This document shows, in pieces, positions 1-8,019 of a stretch of DNA of 64,000 bases (the stretch's first letter is position 1; each line of letters starts with the position of its first letter). Made by a program: the position numbers and the translations under genes. This DNA comes from Gaiellasilicea sp963749515 (GTDB taxonomy: Bacteria; Actinomycetota; Thermoleophilia; Gaiellales; Gaiellaceae). The stretch lies in NCBI GenBank assembly GCA_963749515.1, contig CAVVMR010000001.1, positions 372,001-436,000 of the forward strand. The letters run 5' to 3'. The notes under the pieces were generated by a model that saw nothing but the letters and a program-made list of their open reading frames with translations, was not told the origin of the DNA and searched no databases.

Positions 1-412
1 CGCGCCGCGGCGGATAGCCGAGGCGGTCGGGTGAGAAGAACGTGGCGACGCCGAGCGCTTCGGAGTCGCGCAGGGCGAGATACGAGATGCTCGGCAGGCC
101 CGGCTCGAAGCCGTGGACGACGTCGAAGCCACCCTGCTGGAGCGCGAGGTGGAGGTTCGCGCGCACGCCGACGGGAACGCCGAGCGTCGAGCGGCGCGAG
201 ACGGGCACGGCCGCGCCGATGGCGATCACGTCTGCTGCCTCGCCGCGCGCCAGCGCTCGCCGGCCGGCGATCAGGTCCGCCGTGCGGGCGGAAGGAGCGA
301 GCACGGTGACCGAGTGACCGAGCGCCCGCAGCTCGCCGGCGATCCCTCTCACATGCTCGTTGACGTCGTGCGGCTGTGACCACCCGAACGGGGTCACCAG
401 GCAGATCTTCAC
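1..412 (-). CDS. GT4-type glycosyltransferase, N-terminal part (PimA-like), cut by window edge
   Basis: Only the first ~137 residues are in the window; the rest lies beyond base 1. From a GTG at 412 the protein begins VKICLVTPFGW and continues with EHVRGIAGELRALGHSVTVL and FDVVHGFEPGLPS, the N-terminal Rossmann half of a GT-B fold GT4 enzyme. Family knowledge: actinobacterial relatives include PimA, which mannosylates phosphatidylinositol at the cytoplasmic face of the membrane. The inositol-lipid genes at the other end of the window fit that role, but the donor-binding C-terminal half is not visible, so the acceptor is inferred. Only 27 bases separate this start from the divergent dehydrogenase start at 440, so leaders must be short or absent. 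Confidence 0.75.
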   Translation of the reverse strand, partial: MKICLVTPFGWSQPHDVNEHVRGIAGELRALGHSVTVLAPSARTADLIAGRRALARGEAADVIAIGAAVPVSRRSTLGVPVGVRANLHLALQQGGFDVVHGFEPGLPSISYLALRDSEALGVATFFSPDRLGYPPRR

Positions 413-439
413 GGAGCGAGTCTAGTTAGAGTCGCGAGG

Positions 440-1546
440 ATGAAGATCCGCGCCGCGGTGCTGGAAGAGTTCGGTGCACCTCTGGCGGTGCAGGAGCTCG
501 ACCTGGCAGAGCCGAAGGCGGGCGAGGTGCTCGTCCGGCTCGTCGCGTGCGGCGTCTGCCACACGGACCTGTACACGGCCTCCGGCGCCGACCCGTCGGG
601 GTACGCGCCGACCGTTCTCGGCCACGAGGGCGCGGGGGTCGTCGAGCGCCTCGGCGAAGGCGTGACGTCGCTCGAGCCCGGCGACCACGTCGTCACGCTG
701 TTCTCGCCCCAGTGCCGGGAGTGCATCCACTGCCGCAGCACGCGCACGAACCTCTGTCTCTCGATCCGCGAGGAGCAGGGCAAGGGCCACCTCCCGGACG
801 GGACGACCCGGCTCTCGAGGGATGGCGAGCCGATCCGGCACTTCATGGGGACGTCGACGTTCGCGGAGTACACGGTGATGCCCGAGATCGCGCTGGCGAA
901 GGTCAACCCCGAAGCGCCGCTCGAGGGCGCGTGCCTGTTCGCGTGCGGGCTCTCGACCGGGATCGGCGCGGCGATGAAGACCGCGGCGGTGGAGCCCGGC
1001 TCGACGTGTGTCGTCTTCGGGGCCGGAATGGTCGGGCTCGGCGCGGTCGCCGGCTGCCGTCTCCGGGGTGCGGAGCGGATCATCTGCGTCGACCTCTCGG
1101 GCGAACGACTCGAGCTCGCGAAGGGCCAGGGCGCGACCGAGACGCTGATCGGCGGGCCGGATGTGGTGGAGCAGATCCTCGAGCTGACGGGAGGCTTCGG
1201 AGCCGACTACACCTTCGAGGCGACCGGCAGCGTTGCGGTCATGCGCCAGGCCGTCGAGTCTGCCCGGATGGGGTGGGGGCTGTGCACAGTCGCGGGCGTT
1301 GCCGGCAAAGGTGAGACGCTCGAGGTCGTGCCGCGCTACCTGATCACCGGCCGGCGCGTCGCCGGTTCCTCGTTCGGCGGAATCAAGGGGCGGGACGAGG
1401 TGCCGCAGCTCGTCGACCGGTGGCTCGCGGGCGAGCTCGACGTCGACCCGTTCCTCTCCCACACGCTCACGCTCGACGACGTGAACCGCGGCTTCGAGTT
1501 GATGCACGCCCAGGATGGGATCCGCAGTGTGATCTCCTTCGGCTAG
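440..1546 (+). CDS. Zn-dependent alcohol dehydrogenase, class III type
   Basis: This 368-residue medium-chain dehydrogenase has the catalytic-zinc region CGVCHTDLYTASG then GHEGAGVVE, a four-cysteine structural zinc lobe (CRECIHCRSTRTNLC, about residues 94-108) and a Rossmann motif VFGAGMVGLGAV. The long loop after the structural zinc and the FMGTSTFAEYTV segment are typical of class III enzymes such as S-(hydroxymethyl)glutathione or mycothiol-linked formaldehyde dehydrogenases. It oxidises alcohols or thiol adducts with NAD(P). The ATG at 440 gives the standard start MKIRAAVLEEFG. No operon partner is evident: the histidine kinase begins 42 bases later. The substrate is not determinable from sequence. 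Confidence 0.88.
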   Translation: MKIRAAVLEEFGAPLAVQELDLAEPKAGEVLVRLVACGVCHTDLYTASGADPSGYAPTVLGHEGAGVVERLGEGVTSLEPGDHVVTLFSPQCRECIHCRSTRTNLCLSIREEQGKGHLPDGTTRLSRDGEPIRHFMGTSTFAEYTVMPEIALAKVNPEAPLEGACLFACGLSTGIGAAMKTAAVEPGSTCVVFGAGMVGLGAVAGCRLRGAERIICVDLSGERLELAKGQGATETLIGGPDVVEQILELTGGFGADYTFEATGSVAVMRQAVESARMGWGLCTVAGVAGKGETLEVVPRYLITGRRVAGSSFGGIKGRDEVPQLVDRWLAGELDVDPFLSHTLTLDDVNRGFELMHAQDGIRSVISFG

Positions 1547-1588
1547 CCGGCTCAATTTCGCCCCAGAACGGCCGATTTTCCAGGGCAG

Positions 1589-3700
1589 ATGCGCCCCAAG
1601 CCTCGAACACTTGCTGGACGTGAGGCTTTGGCCCGGCTTCTGCATCCCCGGCGTCGGTTCTGGCCGGTCCTCGTCCTCGGGGCCATTGCGGTCGCGACCT
1701 TCGTACTGGTGGGAGATGGCTCGCCGGTCCGCCCGCCGCTCTACGCAGCCGTCGCGGTCTTCGCCGCGACCGCCCTTGCGGTCAGCGCGGTGCTCGCGCC
1801 GACACGGGCTCGCATCGCATGGCTGCTGATTGCGGCCGGGCAGGTCTGCTGGGCGGTCGGGGACGTGATCTGGACCGCGCTTGACCTGACCGGTGGAGCG
1901 CCTTACCCGTCGGTCGCGGACGTGCTCTACGTGGTCGGCTACCCGCTGCTCGTCATCGGGCTTGGACTGTTGCTGTGGTCCGGCAGCCGGAAGGTCGACT
2001 GGGGTGACCTGGTTGATGTCGCGATCGTCACGCTCGCCTCGCTGCTCGTGCTCTGGCCGATCGTGTTCCAGCCGTTGCTGGACGAGGGGTGGAGCTGGGC
2101 GACACTCACGGGGCTCTCGTACTCCGTTGGAGACGTCCTCATGCTCGGGTTGCTCGCGGCTCTGTTCTTCCATGGTGAGCGCCGCTCGCCCGTGATCTGG
2201 ATGACGGCGGCGTCGCTCGTTCTCGTGTTCGTCGCCGACGTCATCTACTACGTCCCCACGTTCGGGGCGAGTTTGAGCGCCCAGACCTGGTCCGACTCCA
2301 CCTGGCTCGCGGCCTACGTCCTGATTGCGGCCGCAGGCATCCATCCCGCCGAGCGCCGAATTCCAAAGGCGTCGGCTACCACCGAGTCCTCGCCTCTACG
2401 GCGGCTTCGCTTCGTCGGCATGGCTCTCTTGACGATGCCGACCGCCTTCGCTGTCGAGCACCTCGTGGGCACCGGAAGCACGGACTGGCGTGCGTCGGTC
2501 GCAATCAACGGCGCAGTGGCAGCCCTCGTCGTCCTTCGCCTCAGGATCCTCCTTACCCAGGTCGACGGTGCCCGGCTCGAGGCATTCACCGCCAAGAGCC
2601 GCTTCGAGACCGTGTTCGAATCCGCCGGCCTCGGGATCAGCATCACGGAGAACGGCAGGCTCAAGCGGACCAACCCGGCGTTTCAACGACTCATCGGCTA
2701 TACCGGCGAGGAGCTCGCGACCATGAGCATTGCCGACGTCGTCCATCCCGATGACTTCGACTCGATCGTCGACCCGGCGACAATCGAGGGGGGCCACGCA
2801 ACGTTCGAGCGGCGGTTCGTTCGAAAGGACGGAGAGATCGTCCACGTCCACATCAATCTCACGTTCTCCAGCGCGACGAGGTTGGCGATCGCGGTGATCG
2901 AGGACGTCACCGGCCGCAAGGAGCTCGAGGATGAGATGCGTCAGGCACAGAAGATGGAGGCCGTCGGACGCCTCGCCGGCGGCATCGCTCACGACTTCAA
3001 CAACATCCTCACCGTCGTCAGCGGACACACCGAGCTGCTCCGCGACCAGCTTCCTCCGGAGGCAGAGGCGGACGTCAAGACGATCCTCGACTCCGTCCGG
3101 CGCGCGAACGACCTCACGCGGCAGCTGCTCACGTTCAGCCGGCGGGAGGAGCCTGAGACAACTGTGATCGAGCCCGCGGATCTCTTCCGCGACACCGAGA
3201 TCCTGGTCCGCAACGTGATCGGCGGAAGCGTCACGCTCGAGACGAAGATCGAGGCCACCTCTCCGTCGGTGCTCGCCGATCCCGTCCAGCTCAGCCAGGT
3301 CGTGCTGAACCTCGCCGTCAACGCTCGCGATGCGATGCCCGACGGCGGGACGCTCACGTTCACAGTCGACGACTTCCGCGTGGAATGCCCTCACGAGGAG
3401 TTCCCCGGCGTGCCGACGGGCGACTACTGCCGGGTCACCGTCCAGGACACCGGCTGCGGCATGGACGAGACCACCCGCGGTCACGTCTTCGAGCCGTTCT
3501 ACACCACGAAGCAGGTGGGCAAGGGGACCGGATTGGGCCTCGCGATCACCTACGGCATCGTCACCCAGGCCGGCGGCTATATCTTCGTCGACTCCGAAGT
3601 CGGCCTCGGTACCCGCTTCCAGATCCTGCTTCCAGCAGCCGATTCTGCTCCGTCGCTCCCACAGCCTGTCGCAGCGGGCGATCGCGTTCGCGCCGCCTGA
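1589..3700 (+). CDS. Membrane PAS-domain sensor histidine kinase
   Basis: The 703-residue protein has a long hydrophobic N-terminal half (roughly residues 20-320, eight or more probable membrane segments). A PAS domain follows (about 333-440, FETVFESAGLGISITENG), then a HisKA dimerisation domain with phospho-acceptor His468 in GGIAHDFNN. The HATPase_c domain carries an N box (NLAVNARDAM, ~573), a G1 box (DTGCGMDE, ~620) and a G2 box (GKGTGLGLAI, ~644). The kinase core resembles PAS kinases that often carry a receiver, but none is fused here and no response regulator is encoded nearby, so the partner is unknown. The last 140 bases overlap the opposite-strand EamA gene. The exact start is uncertain because no clear Shine-Dalgarno precedes the ATG. 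Confidence 0.85.
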   Translation: MRPKPRTLAGREALARLLHPRRRFWPVLVLGAIAVATFVLVGDGSPVRPPLYAAVAVFAATALAVSAVLAPTRARIAWLLIAAGQVCWAVGDVIWTALDLTGGAPYPSVADVLYVVGYPLLVIGLGLLLWSGSRKVDWGDLVDVAIVTLASLLVLWPIVFQPLLDEGWSWATLTGLSYSVGDVLMLGLLAALFFHGERRSPVIWMTAASLVLVFVADVIYYVPTFGASLSAQTWSDSTWLAAYVLIAAAGIHPAERRIPKASATTESSPLRRLRFVGMALLTMPTAFAVEHLVGTGSTDWRASVAINGAVAALVVLRLRILLTQVDGARLEAFTAKSRFETVFESAGLGISITENGRLKRTNPAFQRLIGYTGEELATMSIADVVHPDDFDSIVDPATIEGGHATFERRFVRKDGEIVHVHINLTFSSATRLAIAVIEDVTGRKELEDEMRQAQKMEAVGRLAGGIAHDFNNILTVVSGHTELLRDQLPPEAEADVKTILDSVRRANDLTRQLLTFSRREEPETTVIEPADLFRDTEILVRNVIGGSVTLETKIEATSPSVLADPVQLSQVVLNLAVNARDAMPDGGTLTFTVDDFRVECPHEEFPGVPTGDYCRVTVQDTGCGMDETTRGHVFEPFYTTKQVGKGTGLGLAITYGIVTQAGGYIFVDSEVGLGTRFQILLPAADSAPSLPQPVAAGDRVRAA

Positions 3701-4553
3701 GATCGCCCGACCTCTCGGTCGTCTGCAGGAGGACAGCGGCGACCACGACACCGCCGCCGACGACCGTCATCAACGCCGGCGTCTCCTGGACGGCCACCCA
3801 GGCCCAGAACGGTCCGAGGACGACCTCCAGGAGCGTGATCAGCGCCACCTCCGTCGCAACGATCAGCCGCGCGCCCATCGTGAAGAGCACGAGCCCGAGG
3901 CCCATCTGACAGACCCCGAGCAGCACGAGGAAGACGAGATCGCGTTCGCCCACGGTCGCAGGATGGGCGAACGGCACGGCGATCAGGACGACGAGCAGCT
4001 GCGAGAGGCAGATCGCCGGCACCATCGAGATGTCCCGCCGGTGCCGCGTGATGACGATACCGACCGCGAAGGCGAGCATCATCACGAATGAGGCGCCGAC
4101 GCCGAGCAGGCCACCGCTCCCCGGGCCGCCGACCATCAGACCCACTCCGAGCAGCGCGACCGCCATCGCGACGCCCGCCCTTGCCGTGATCGACTCGCCG
4201 AGCGCGATCCAGGCGAGCAGCGCCGCGGCGACCGGCGACGCCGCCTGCAGGAAGAGGACGTTCGCGACGGTCGCGTGATTCAGCGCGACGATGAACGTGC
4301 CCGAGGCGATCGCCGTGCAGACGGCGACGCCGAGACCGGCGATCCCCATCGAACGGAACACGGTGACCGTGCGGCCGCGGTTCCTGATCGCGACGAAGAG
4401 GGTGAGCGCGACGAAGGCGAAGAACGCCCGCCCGGCGAGCTGGGTCGGTGTGTCGACGGAGAGCTCGCGCTGCAGCCCGCCCGCGGTGGACCACGCCACC
4501 GCGGCCGCGGCGATGTACAGCTGCCCCCGACGCCGTCCGCTCGAGGGAATCAG
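3561..4553 (-). CDS. EamA/DMT-family permease
   Basis: About 330 residues with ten hydrophobic segments in two EamA repeats. Recognisable stretches include AAAAVAWSTAGGLQRE near the start, LNHATVANVLFLQAASPV in the middle, and GPFWAWVAVQETPA near the end. DMT permeases export or import small metabolites such as amino acids at the inner membrane. No ATG, GTG or TTG lies at a sensible place. The likely start is a CTG at 4553-4551 that overlaps the preceding gene's TGA (CTGA), implying translational coupling to the FAH-family gene. The C-terminus runs about 45 basic residues past the last helix, antisense to the end of the histidine kinase gene. It is the last gene of a five-gene minus-strand operon. 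Confidence 0.75.
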   Translation of the reverse strand: MIPSSGRRRGQLYIAAAAVAWSTAGGLQRELSVDTPTQLAGRAFFAFVALTLFVAIRNRGRTVTVFRSMGIAGLGVAVCTAIASGTFIVALNHATVANVLFLQAASPVAAALLAWIALGESITARAGVAMAVALLGVGLMVGGPGSGGLLGVGASFVMMLAFAVGIVITRHRRDISMVPAICLSQLLVVLIAVPFAHPATVGERDLVFLVLLGVCQMGLGLVLFTMGARLIVATEVALITLLEVVLGPFWAWVAVQETPALMTVVGGGVVVAAVLLQTTERSGDLRRRERDRPLRQAVGATEQNRLLEAGSGSGYRGRLRSRRRYSRRPG

Positions 4554-5212
4554 CGCTTCCGTTGCACGGGATTCGTCAGCGAGCCGATCCCATCGATCTC
4601 GATCGTAACGACGTCTCCGTCCGCGAGGTACACGGGCGGCTTGCGCCCGAGGCCGACTCCCGCCGGAGTCCCCGTCAGGATGAGGTCGCCCGGCTCGAGC
4701 GTGATCCCGTCGCTGATGAAGGCGATCACCTCGGCGACCGTGAAGACCATCTGCGCCGTCGAGGAATCCTGCACGGCTTCGCCGTTCAGCAGGCACCGGA
4801 TCCCCAGTACCTGTGGGTCCGGCACCTGGTCGGCGGGCACGATCGGCCCCACCGGACCGAAGGTGTCGAACGACTTTCCGCGCGTCCACTGGCCGTCGGC
4901 GAACTGGATGTCCCGGGCGCTCACCTCGTTGGCGCAGCAGTAGCCGGCGACGTAGTCGAGCGCGTCGGCGACGGAGACGCTCTGAGCGCGTTTCCCGATC
5001 ACGACGCCGAGCTCGGCCTCGTAGTCCACATCAGTCGCCTGCTCGGGAAGCACGATCGGCTCGCCGGGCCCGATCAGCGAGCTCGGCCACTTGGCGAAGA
5101 GCAGCGGCCGGCTCGGGAGCTCCATCCCCGATTCCTCCGCATGGTCGCGGTAGTTCAGGCCGACGCAGACGATCTTGCTCGGACGTGCGAACGGCAGGCC
5201 GTCATCCGGCAT
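4550..5212 (-). CDS. Fumarylacetoacetate hydrolase (FAH) family protein
   Basis: This 220-residue protein is the single catalytic FAH domain. It has VGLNYRDHAEESGME, the acidic metal-binding stretch DYEAELGVVIGKRA, and the C-terminal GDLILTGTPAGVGLG signature. Family members cleave or isomerise 2-oxo acids such as acylpyruvates, 5-oxopent-3-ene tricarboxylates or 2-keto-3-deoxy sugar acids, using a divalent metal. I chose the ATG at 5212, which overlaps the stop of the upstream FAD enzyme by 11 bases; a TTG one codon earlier is also open. The operon (RraA-like, GntR, FAD oxidase, this gene, permease) suggests breakdown of a 2-oxo or 2-hydroxy acid. The exact substrate is unknown. Confidence 0.87.
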   Translation of the reverse strand: MPDDGLPFARPSKIVCVGLNYRDHAEESGMELPSRPLLFAKWPSSLIGPGEPIVLPEQATDVDYEAELGVVIGKRAQSVSVADALDYVAGYCCANEVSARDIQFADGQWTRGKSFDTFGPVGPIVPADQVPDPQVLGIRCLLNGEAVQDSSTAQMVFTVAEVIAFISDGITLEPGDLILTGTPAGVGLGRKPPVYLADGDVVTIEIDGIGSLTNPVQRKR

Positions 5213-6605
5213 CAAGACTCCCTTCGTAGGTGAACACCTTGCCGGGATTCATGATCCCGAGTGGATCGAACACGCGCTTGATCCCACGCATCAGCGGCAC
5301 GAGGTCGCCGTGCTCGAGCTCGAGCGCCGCGATCTTGCCCATGCCGATGCCGTGCTCGCCGGTGCACGTGCCGCCGCGCGCGAGCGCGTCGGTGACCAAC
5401 CGTTCGAACAGCTCGTCGGCGAGCGCCATCTCGGCCGAGTCGTCGGGATCGAGCTGGAGGCTGACGTGGAGGTTGCCGTCGCCGGCGTGCCCGAGGATGG
5501 CTGCGTTCAGGCCGAGGCGTTCGACCTCGGCGCGGGCAAAGGCGACGGCGCCGGCCAGCTCGGAGACGGGGACGCAGGTGTCGGTGGCCCGCTCGTGCCG
5601 TCCCGGTGACGCTGCAGCCATCGCGTACGCAGCGTCGTGCCGGGCGGCCCAGAGCCGGGCGCGGCCCGTGGGGTCGCGTTCGTCGACGATCTCCGTCGCG
5701 CCCTCGGCCTCGGCCAGCTCGCGCACGAGCACCAGATCGGCCTCGACCGTCGCCTCCGTGCCGGCCGCCTCGACGAGCAGACAGGGGCCCTCGGGGTAGT
5801 CCGAGCCGCGGTAGGCGTTGATCGCCGCCAGCGTCCACGCGTCGAGCAGCTCCAGCCGTGTGACGGCCGAGCCGGCGGCGACGGCCGCGGCGGCCATCCG
5901 GCAAGCGGCGTCGATCGTCGGGAAGGAGATGCGCTGCGCGACGACGTGCTCCGGAATGCCGTAGAGGCGGACGCGCACCTCGGTGATCACGGCGAGCGTC
6001 CCCTCCGACCCGACGAGCAGGCTCGTGAGGTCGTAGCCGGCGGACGTCTTCCGCGCCCGGCCGCCCGTCCGGACGATCGTCCCGTCGGCGAGCACTGCCT
6101 CGAGCCCGAGGACGTTGGCTCGCATCTTCCCGTAGCGGATCGTCGTTGTCCCGGCCGCGTTCGTGGCGGCCATGCCACCCAGCGTCGCGTCCGCACCGGG
6201 ATCGACCGGGAAGAAGAGCCCGTATTCACCTGCGGCGCGCTCGAGCGCCGTCCGCGTGACGCCTGCCTGGACGGTCGCGCTGAGATCGTCCGGCGCGATC
6301 TCGACGATGCGGTTCAGGCGCGAGAGATCGAGGCTGATGCCGCCGCGGGTCGGGATCACGTGGCCTTCGAGGCTCGAGCCGGCGCCGAAGGGGGTCACGG
6401 CCACACGGCGGTCACTGGCGATCGCGAGCACGCGGGAGACGTCGTCCGTCGAGGCTGGGTAGACGACGATGTCCGGCCGCTGCGGGCGGTGGAACGTGAT
6501 GTCGGCGGCGTGGAGATCGCGCTCCGAGTCGCCGTCGGACACGCGCGCTTCCTCCCCGAGCGCCTCGACGAGTGCGTCGCGGAGCTCCTGGACGGTGACG
6601 CTCAA
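5202..6605 (-). CDS. FAD-linked 2-hydroxyacid dehydrogenase (GlcD / D-lactate dehydrogenase type)
   Basis: The 467-residue protein has the PCMH-type FAD-binding domain (VVYPASTDDVSRVL, PFGAGSSLEGH, GGMAATNAAGTTTIRYG) and the C-terminal FAD-oxidase domain with the diagnostic HAGDGNLH and CTGEHGIGMGK motifs. Relatives oxidise glycolate, D-lactate or D-2-hydroxyglutarate to the 2-oxo acid and pass electrons to the respiratory chain. The start is a TTG at 6605 that overlaps the stop of the GntR gene (TTGA), so the two are coupled. Together with the FAH-family and RraA-like enzymes it would oxidise and then cleave a hydroxyacid. The substrate assignment is inference. Confidence 0.9.
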   Translation of the reverse strand: MSVTVQELRDALVEALGEEARVSDGDSERDLHAADITFHRPQRPDIVVYPASTDDVSRVLAIASDRRVAVTPFGAGSSLEGHVIPTRGGISLDLSRLNRIVEIAPDDLSATVQAGVTRTALERAAGEYGLFFPVDPGADATLGGMAATNAAGTTTIRYGKMRANVLGLEAVLADGTIVRTGGRARKTSAGYDLTSLLVGSEGTLAVITEVRVRLYGIPEHVVAQRISFPTIDAACRMAAAAVAAGSAVTRLELLDAWTLAAINAYRGSDYPEGPCLLVEAAGTEATVEADLVLVRELAEAEGATEIVDERDPTGRARLWAARHDAAYAMAAASPGRHERATDTCVPVSELAGAVAFARAEVERLGLNAAILGHAGDGNLHVSLQLDPDDSAEMALADELFERLVTDALARGGTCTGEHGIGMGKIAALELEHGDLVPLMRGIKRVFDPLGIMNPGKVFTYEGSLDAG

Positions 6606-7297
6606 CTGAACTCCGCTTCCGAAGGGAGCCCGCCCGCGACGCTGTCGACCGCCCAGCGGAGGCTGTCCTGGACGGCGAGCTCTGCTGCGAGCCCGTCGTT
6701 CACCTCGCAGTGCGCGAAGAAGTCCGAGTAGCGGCCAAGGGACTCCTGGAATCGTTGCGCGGTCGAGAGCACGAGGCGGTTGTAGCGCTCCGAACGCCAG
6801 TAGAGCCGCTCGACCTCCCCGACGAGGCGGCGCCGGCTGCTCGCCCGGTAGCAGGTGCCGTAGAACTCCCAGCGAAGCGCCAGATACGCATCGACGTTCT
6901 GATCGGCCGCGGCGCGCTCGAGCCTGGCCAGAGTCTTGCGCATGCTCGCGAGCTCTTTTGGCCCGACCGCCTCCGCGCCGAGCCGGGCGGCGAGACCCTC
7001 GAGTCCGAGCCGCGCCGCGTAGATCTCCTCGAAGTCCTCGCGGGTCAGCCTGCTGACGAACGCGCGTCCGGTCGAGCCGACCGCAACAAAGCCTTCGCGC
7101 TCGAGTCGGCCGATGCTCGCCCGCACCGGCGTCTGCGAGACGCCCAGCCTGGCCGCAAGCTCGCGCTGCACGAGCTGCGTGCCCTCGCGCAACTGGCCGC
7201 CGACGATCAGGGCACGGAGCGATTGAGCCACGCGCTGCTCGATCGACTCGCGTTCCTCTAGCGGCTCGATCGCCTGGTCGGAAAGTTCGAGCTTCAT
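6602..7297 (-). CDS. GntR-family regulator, FCD (FadR-like) type
   Basis: This 231-residue regulator starts at ATG 7297 (MKLELSDQAIEPLEE). It has an N-terminal winged helix-turn-helix (LAARLGVSQTPVRASIGRLE, about residues 45-65) and an all-helical effector domain. The usual FCD metal-site segment, normally D-x-x-F-H, reads RWEFYGTCYRA here, so the metal-binding site looks altered. The gene lies between the first RraA-like gene, whose stop is four bases before this start, and the FAD enzyme, so it is transcribed with the pathway it probably controls. The perfect palindrome at 7997-8015 is its most obvious candidate operator. Confidence 0.88.
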   Translation of the reverse strand: MKLELSDQAIEPLEERESIEQRVAQSLRALIVGGQLREGTQLVQRELAARLGVSQTPVRASIGRLEREGFVAVGSTGRAFVSRLTREDFEEIYAARLGLEGLAARLGAEAVGPKELASMRKTLARLERAAADQNVDAYLALRWEFYGTCYRASSRRRLVGEVERLYWRSERYNRLVLSTAQRFQESLGRYSDFFAHCEVNDGLAAELAVQDSLRWAVDSVAGGLPSEAEFS

Positions 7298-7301
7298 GGC
7301 C

Positions 7302-7958
7302 TCAGAATGTCCCGTAGCGCTCGTACGCCTCGAGCGGCGACATCCCGTCGCGGACGGCGGCGCGGATCTCGCTCTCCGTCGCGGCCTTCTCCTCGGCCTC
7401 GCTGAGAACACTCTCCACGATCGCGCCCGGCACGACGACGACTCCGTCCTCGTCGCCGACAACCCAGTCACCCGGCTCGACCCGCACCTGTCCGACGAAG
7501 ACAGGCTCCTGCGTCGTCTCGAGCTCCCAGCGGAGCGTCGAGTCCTCCGGGGTGACATGGGCGCAGAAGACGGGGAACCCGAGCTCGACGATGAAACTGA
7601 CGTCCCTGCACCCGCCGTCAAGCACGCACCCGGCAACGCCGCGGGCGTCGAGCGAGGTGACGGAGAGCTCGCCGAGATGGGCGGCGACCGCGTGATCGCA
7701 CGCGTAGACCGCGACGTGGTCGGCTGGAACCTCTCCGAGCATCTGCAGCACCTTGCGCAGGCCGGTGTCGTGCGAGACGGTCTGGCTCGGCTTCCCCCGA
7801 ACGGTGTATGCCGGGCCGGCGAGCTTCATGCTCCGCTCGAGCGGCCGGATCGACGGTGGGAGCGTCTGCGTCCGGTACCCGCGCGCGTCGAGGATGTCCG
7901 CCAGCGCGGCCGTATAGATCGCATCGAATCGCTCTCTGAGTGCGGCGGTCCCTTCCAT
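7302..7958 (-). CDS. RraA-like / HMG aldolase-type family protein (first copy)
   Basis: The 218-residue protein carries the RraA/4-hydroxy-4-methyl-2-oxoglutarate aldolase fold signature: AGPAYTVRGKPSQTVSHDTG, then GCRDVSFIVELGFPVF with the Arg-Asp pair, and VRVEPGDWVVGDEDGVVVVP near the C-terminus. Catabolic relatives are metal-dependent lyases that cleave 4-hydroxy-2-oxo acids or decarboxylate oxaloacetate; E. coli RraA instead inhibits RNase E. In this context a lyase is far more likely. It is the first gene of the minus-strand operon and is divergent from a second RraA-like gene at 8020, with 61 bases between. Confidence 0.86.
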   Translation of the reverse strand: MEGTAALRERFDAIYTAALADILDARGYRTQTLPPSIRPLERSMKLAGPAYTVRGKPSQTVSHDTGLRKVLQMLGEVPADHVAVYACDHAVAAHLGELSVTSLDARGVAGCVLDGGCRDVSFIVELGFPVFCAHVTPEDSTLRWELETTQEPVFVGQVRVEPGDWVVGDEDGVVVVPGAIVESVLSEAEEKAATESEIRAAVRDGMSPLEAYERYGTF

Positions 7959-7996
7959 TCCGCATCAGTCTCGTTTACGCTCGGCCAGAACGCAAC

Positions 7997-8015
7997 ATGA
8001 AATTTCAAATTTCAT
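7997..8015. promoter_or_regulatory. Perfect 19-bp AT-rich palindrome in the divergent RraA promoter
   Basis: ATGAAATTTCAAATTTCAT has two exact 9-bp arms around a single C. It is strikingly AT-rich for its surroundings. It sits 4 bases before the ATG of the plus-strand RraA-like gene and 38 bases before the start of the minus-strand one. Symmetry and position indicate a dimeric repressor site. The FCD-GntR gene at 6602-7297 is the nearest regulator and the natural candidate, although the site does not match the common FadR-type TNGTNNNACNA consensus. Confidence 0.7.
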
Positions 8016-8019
8016 CTCC

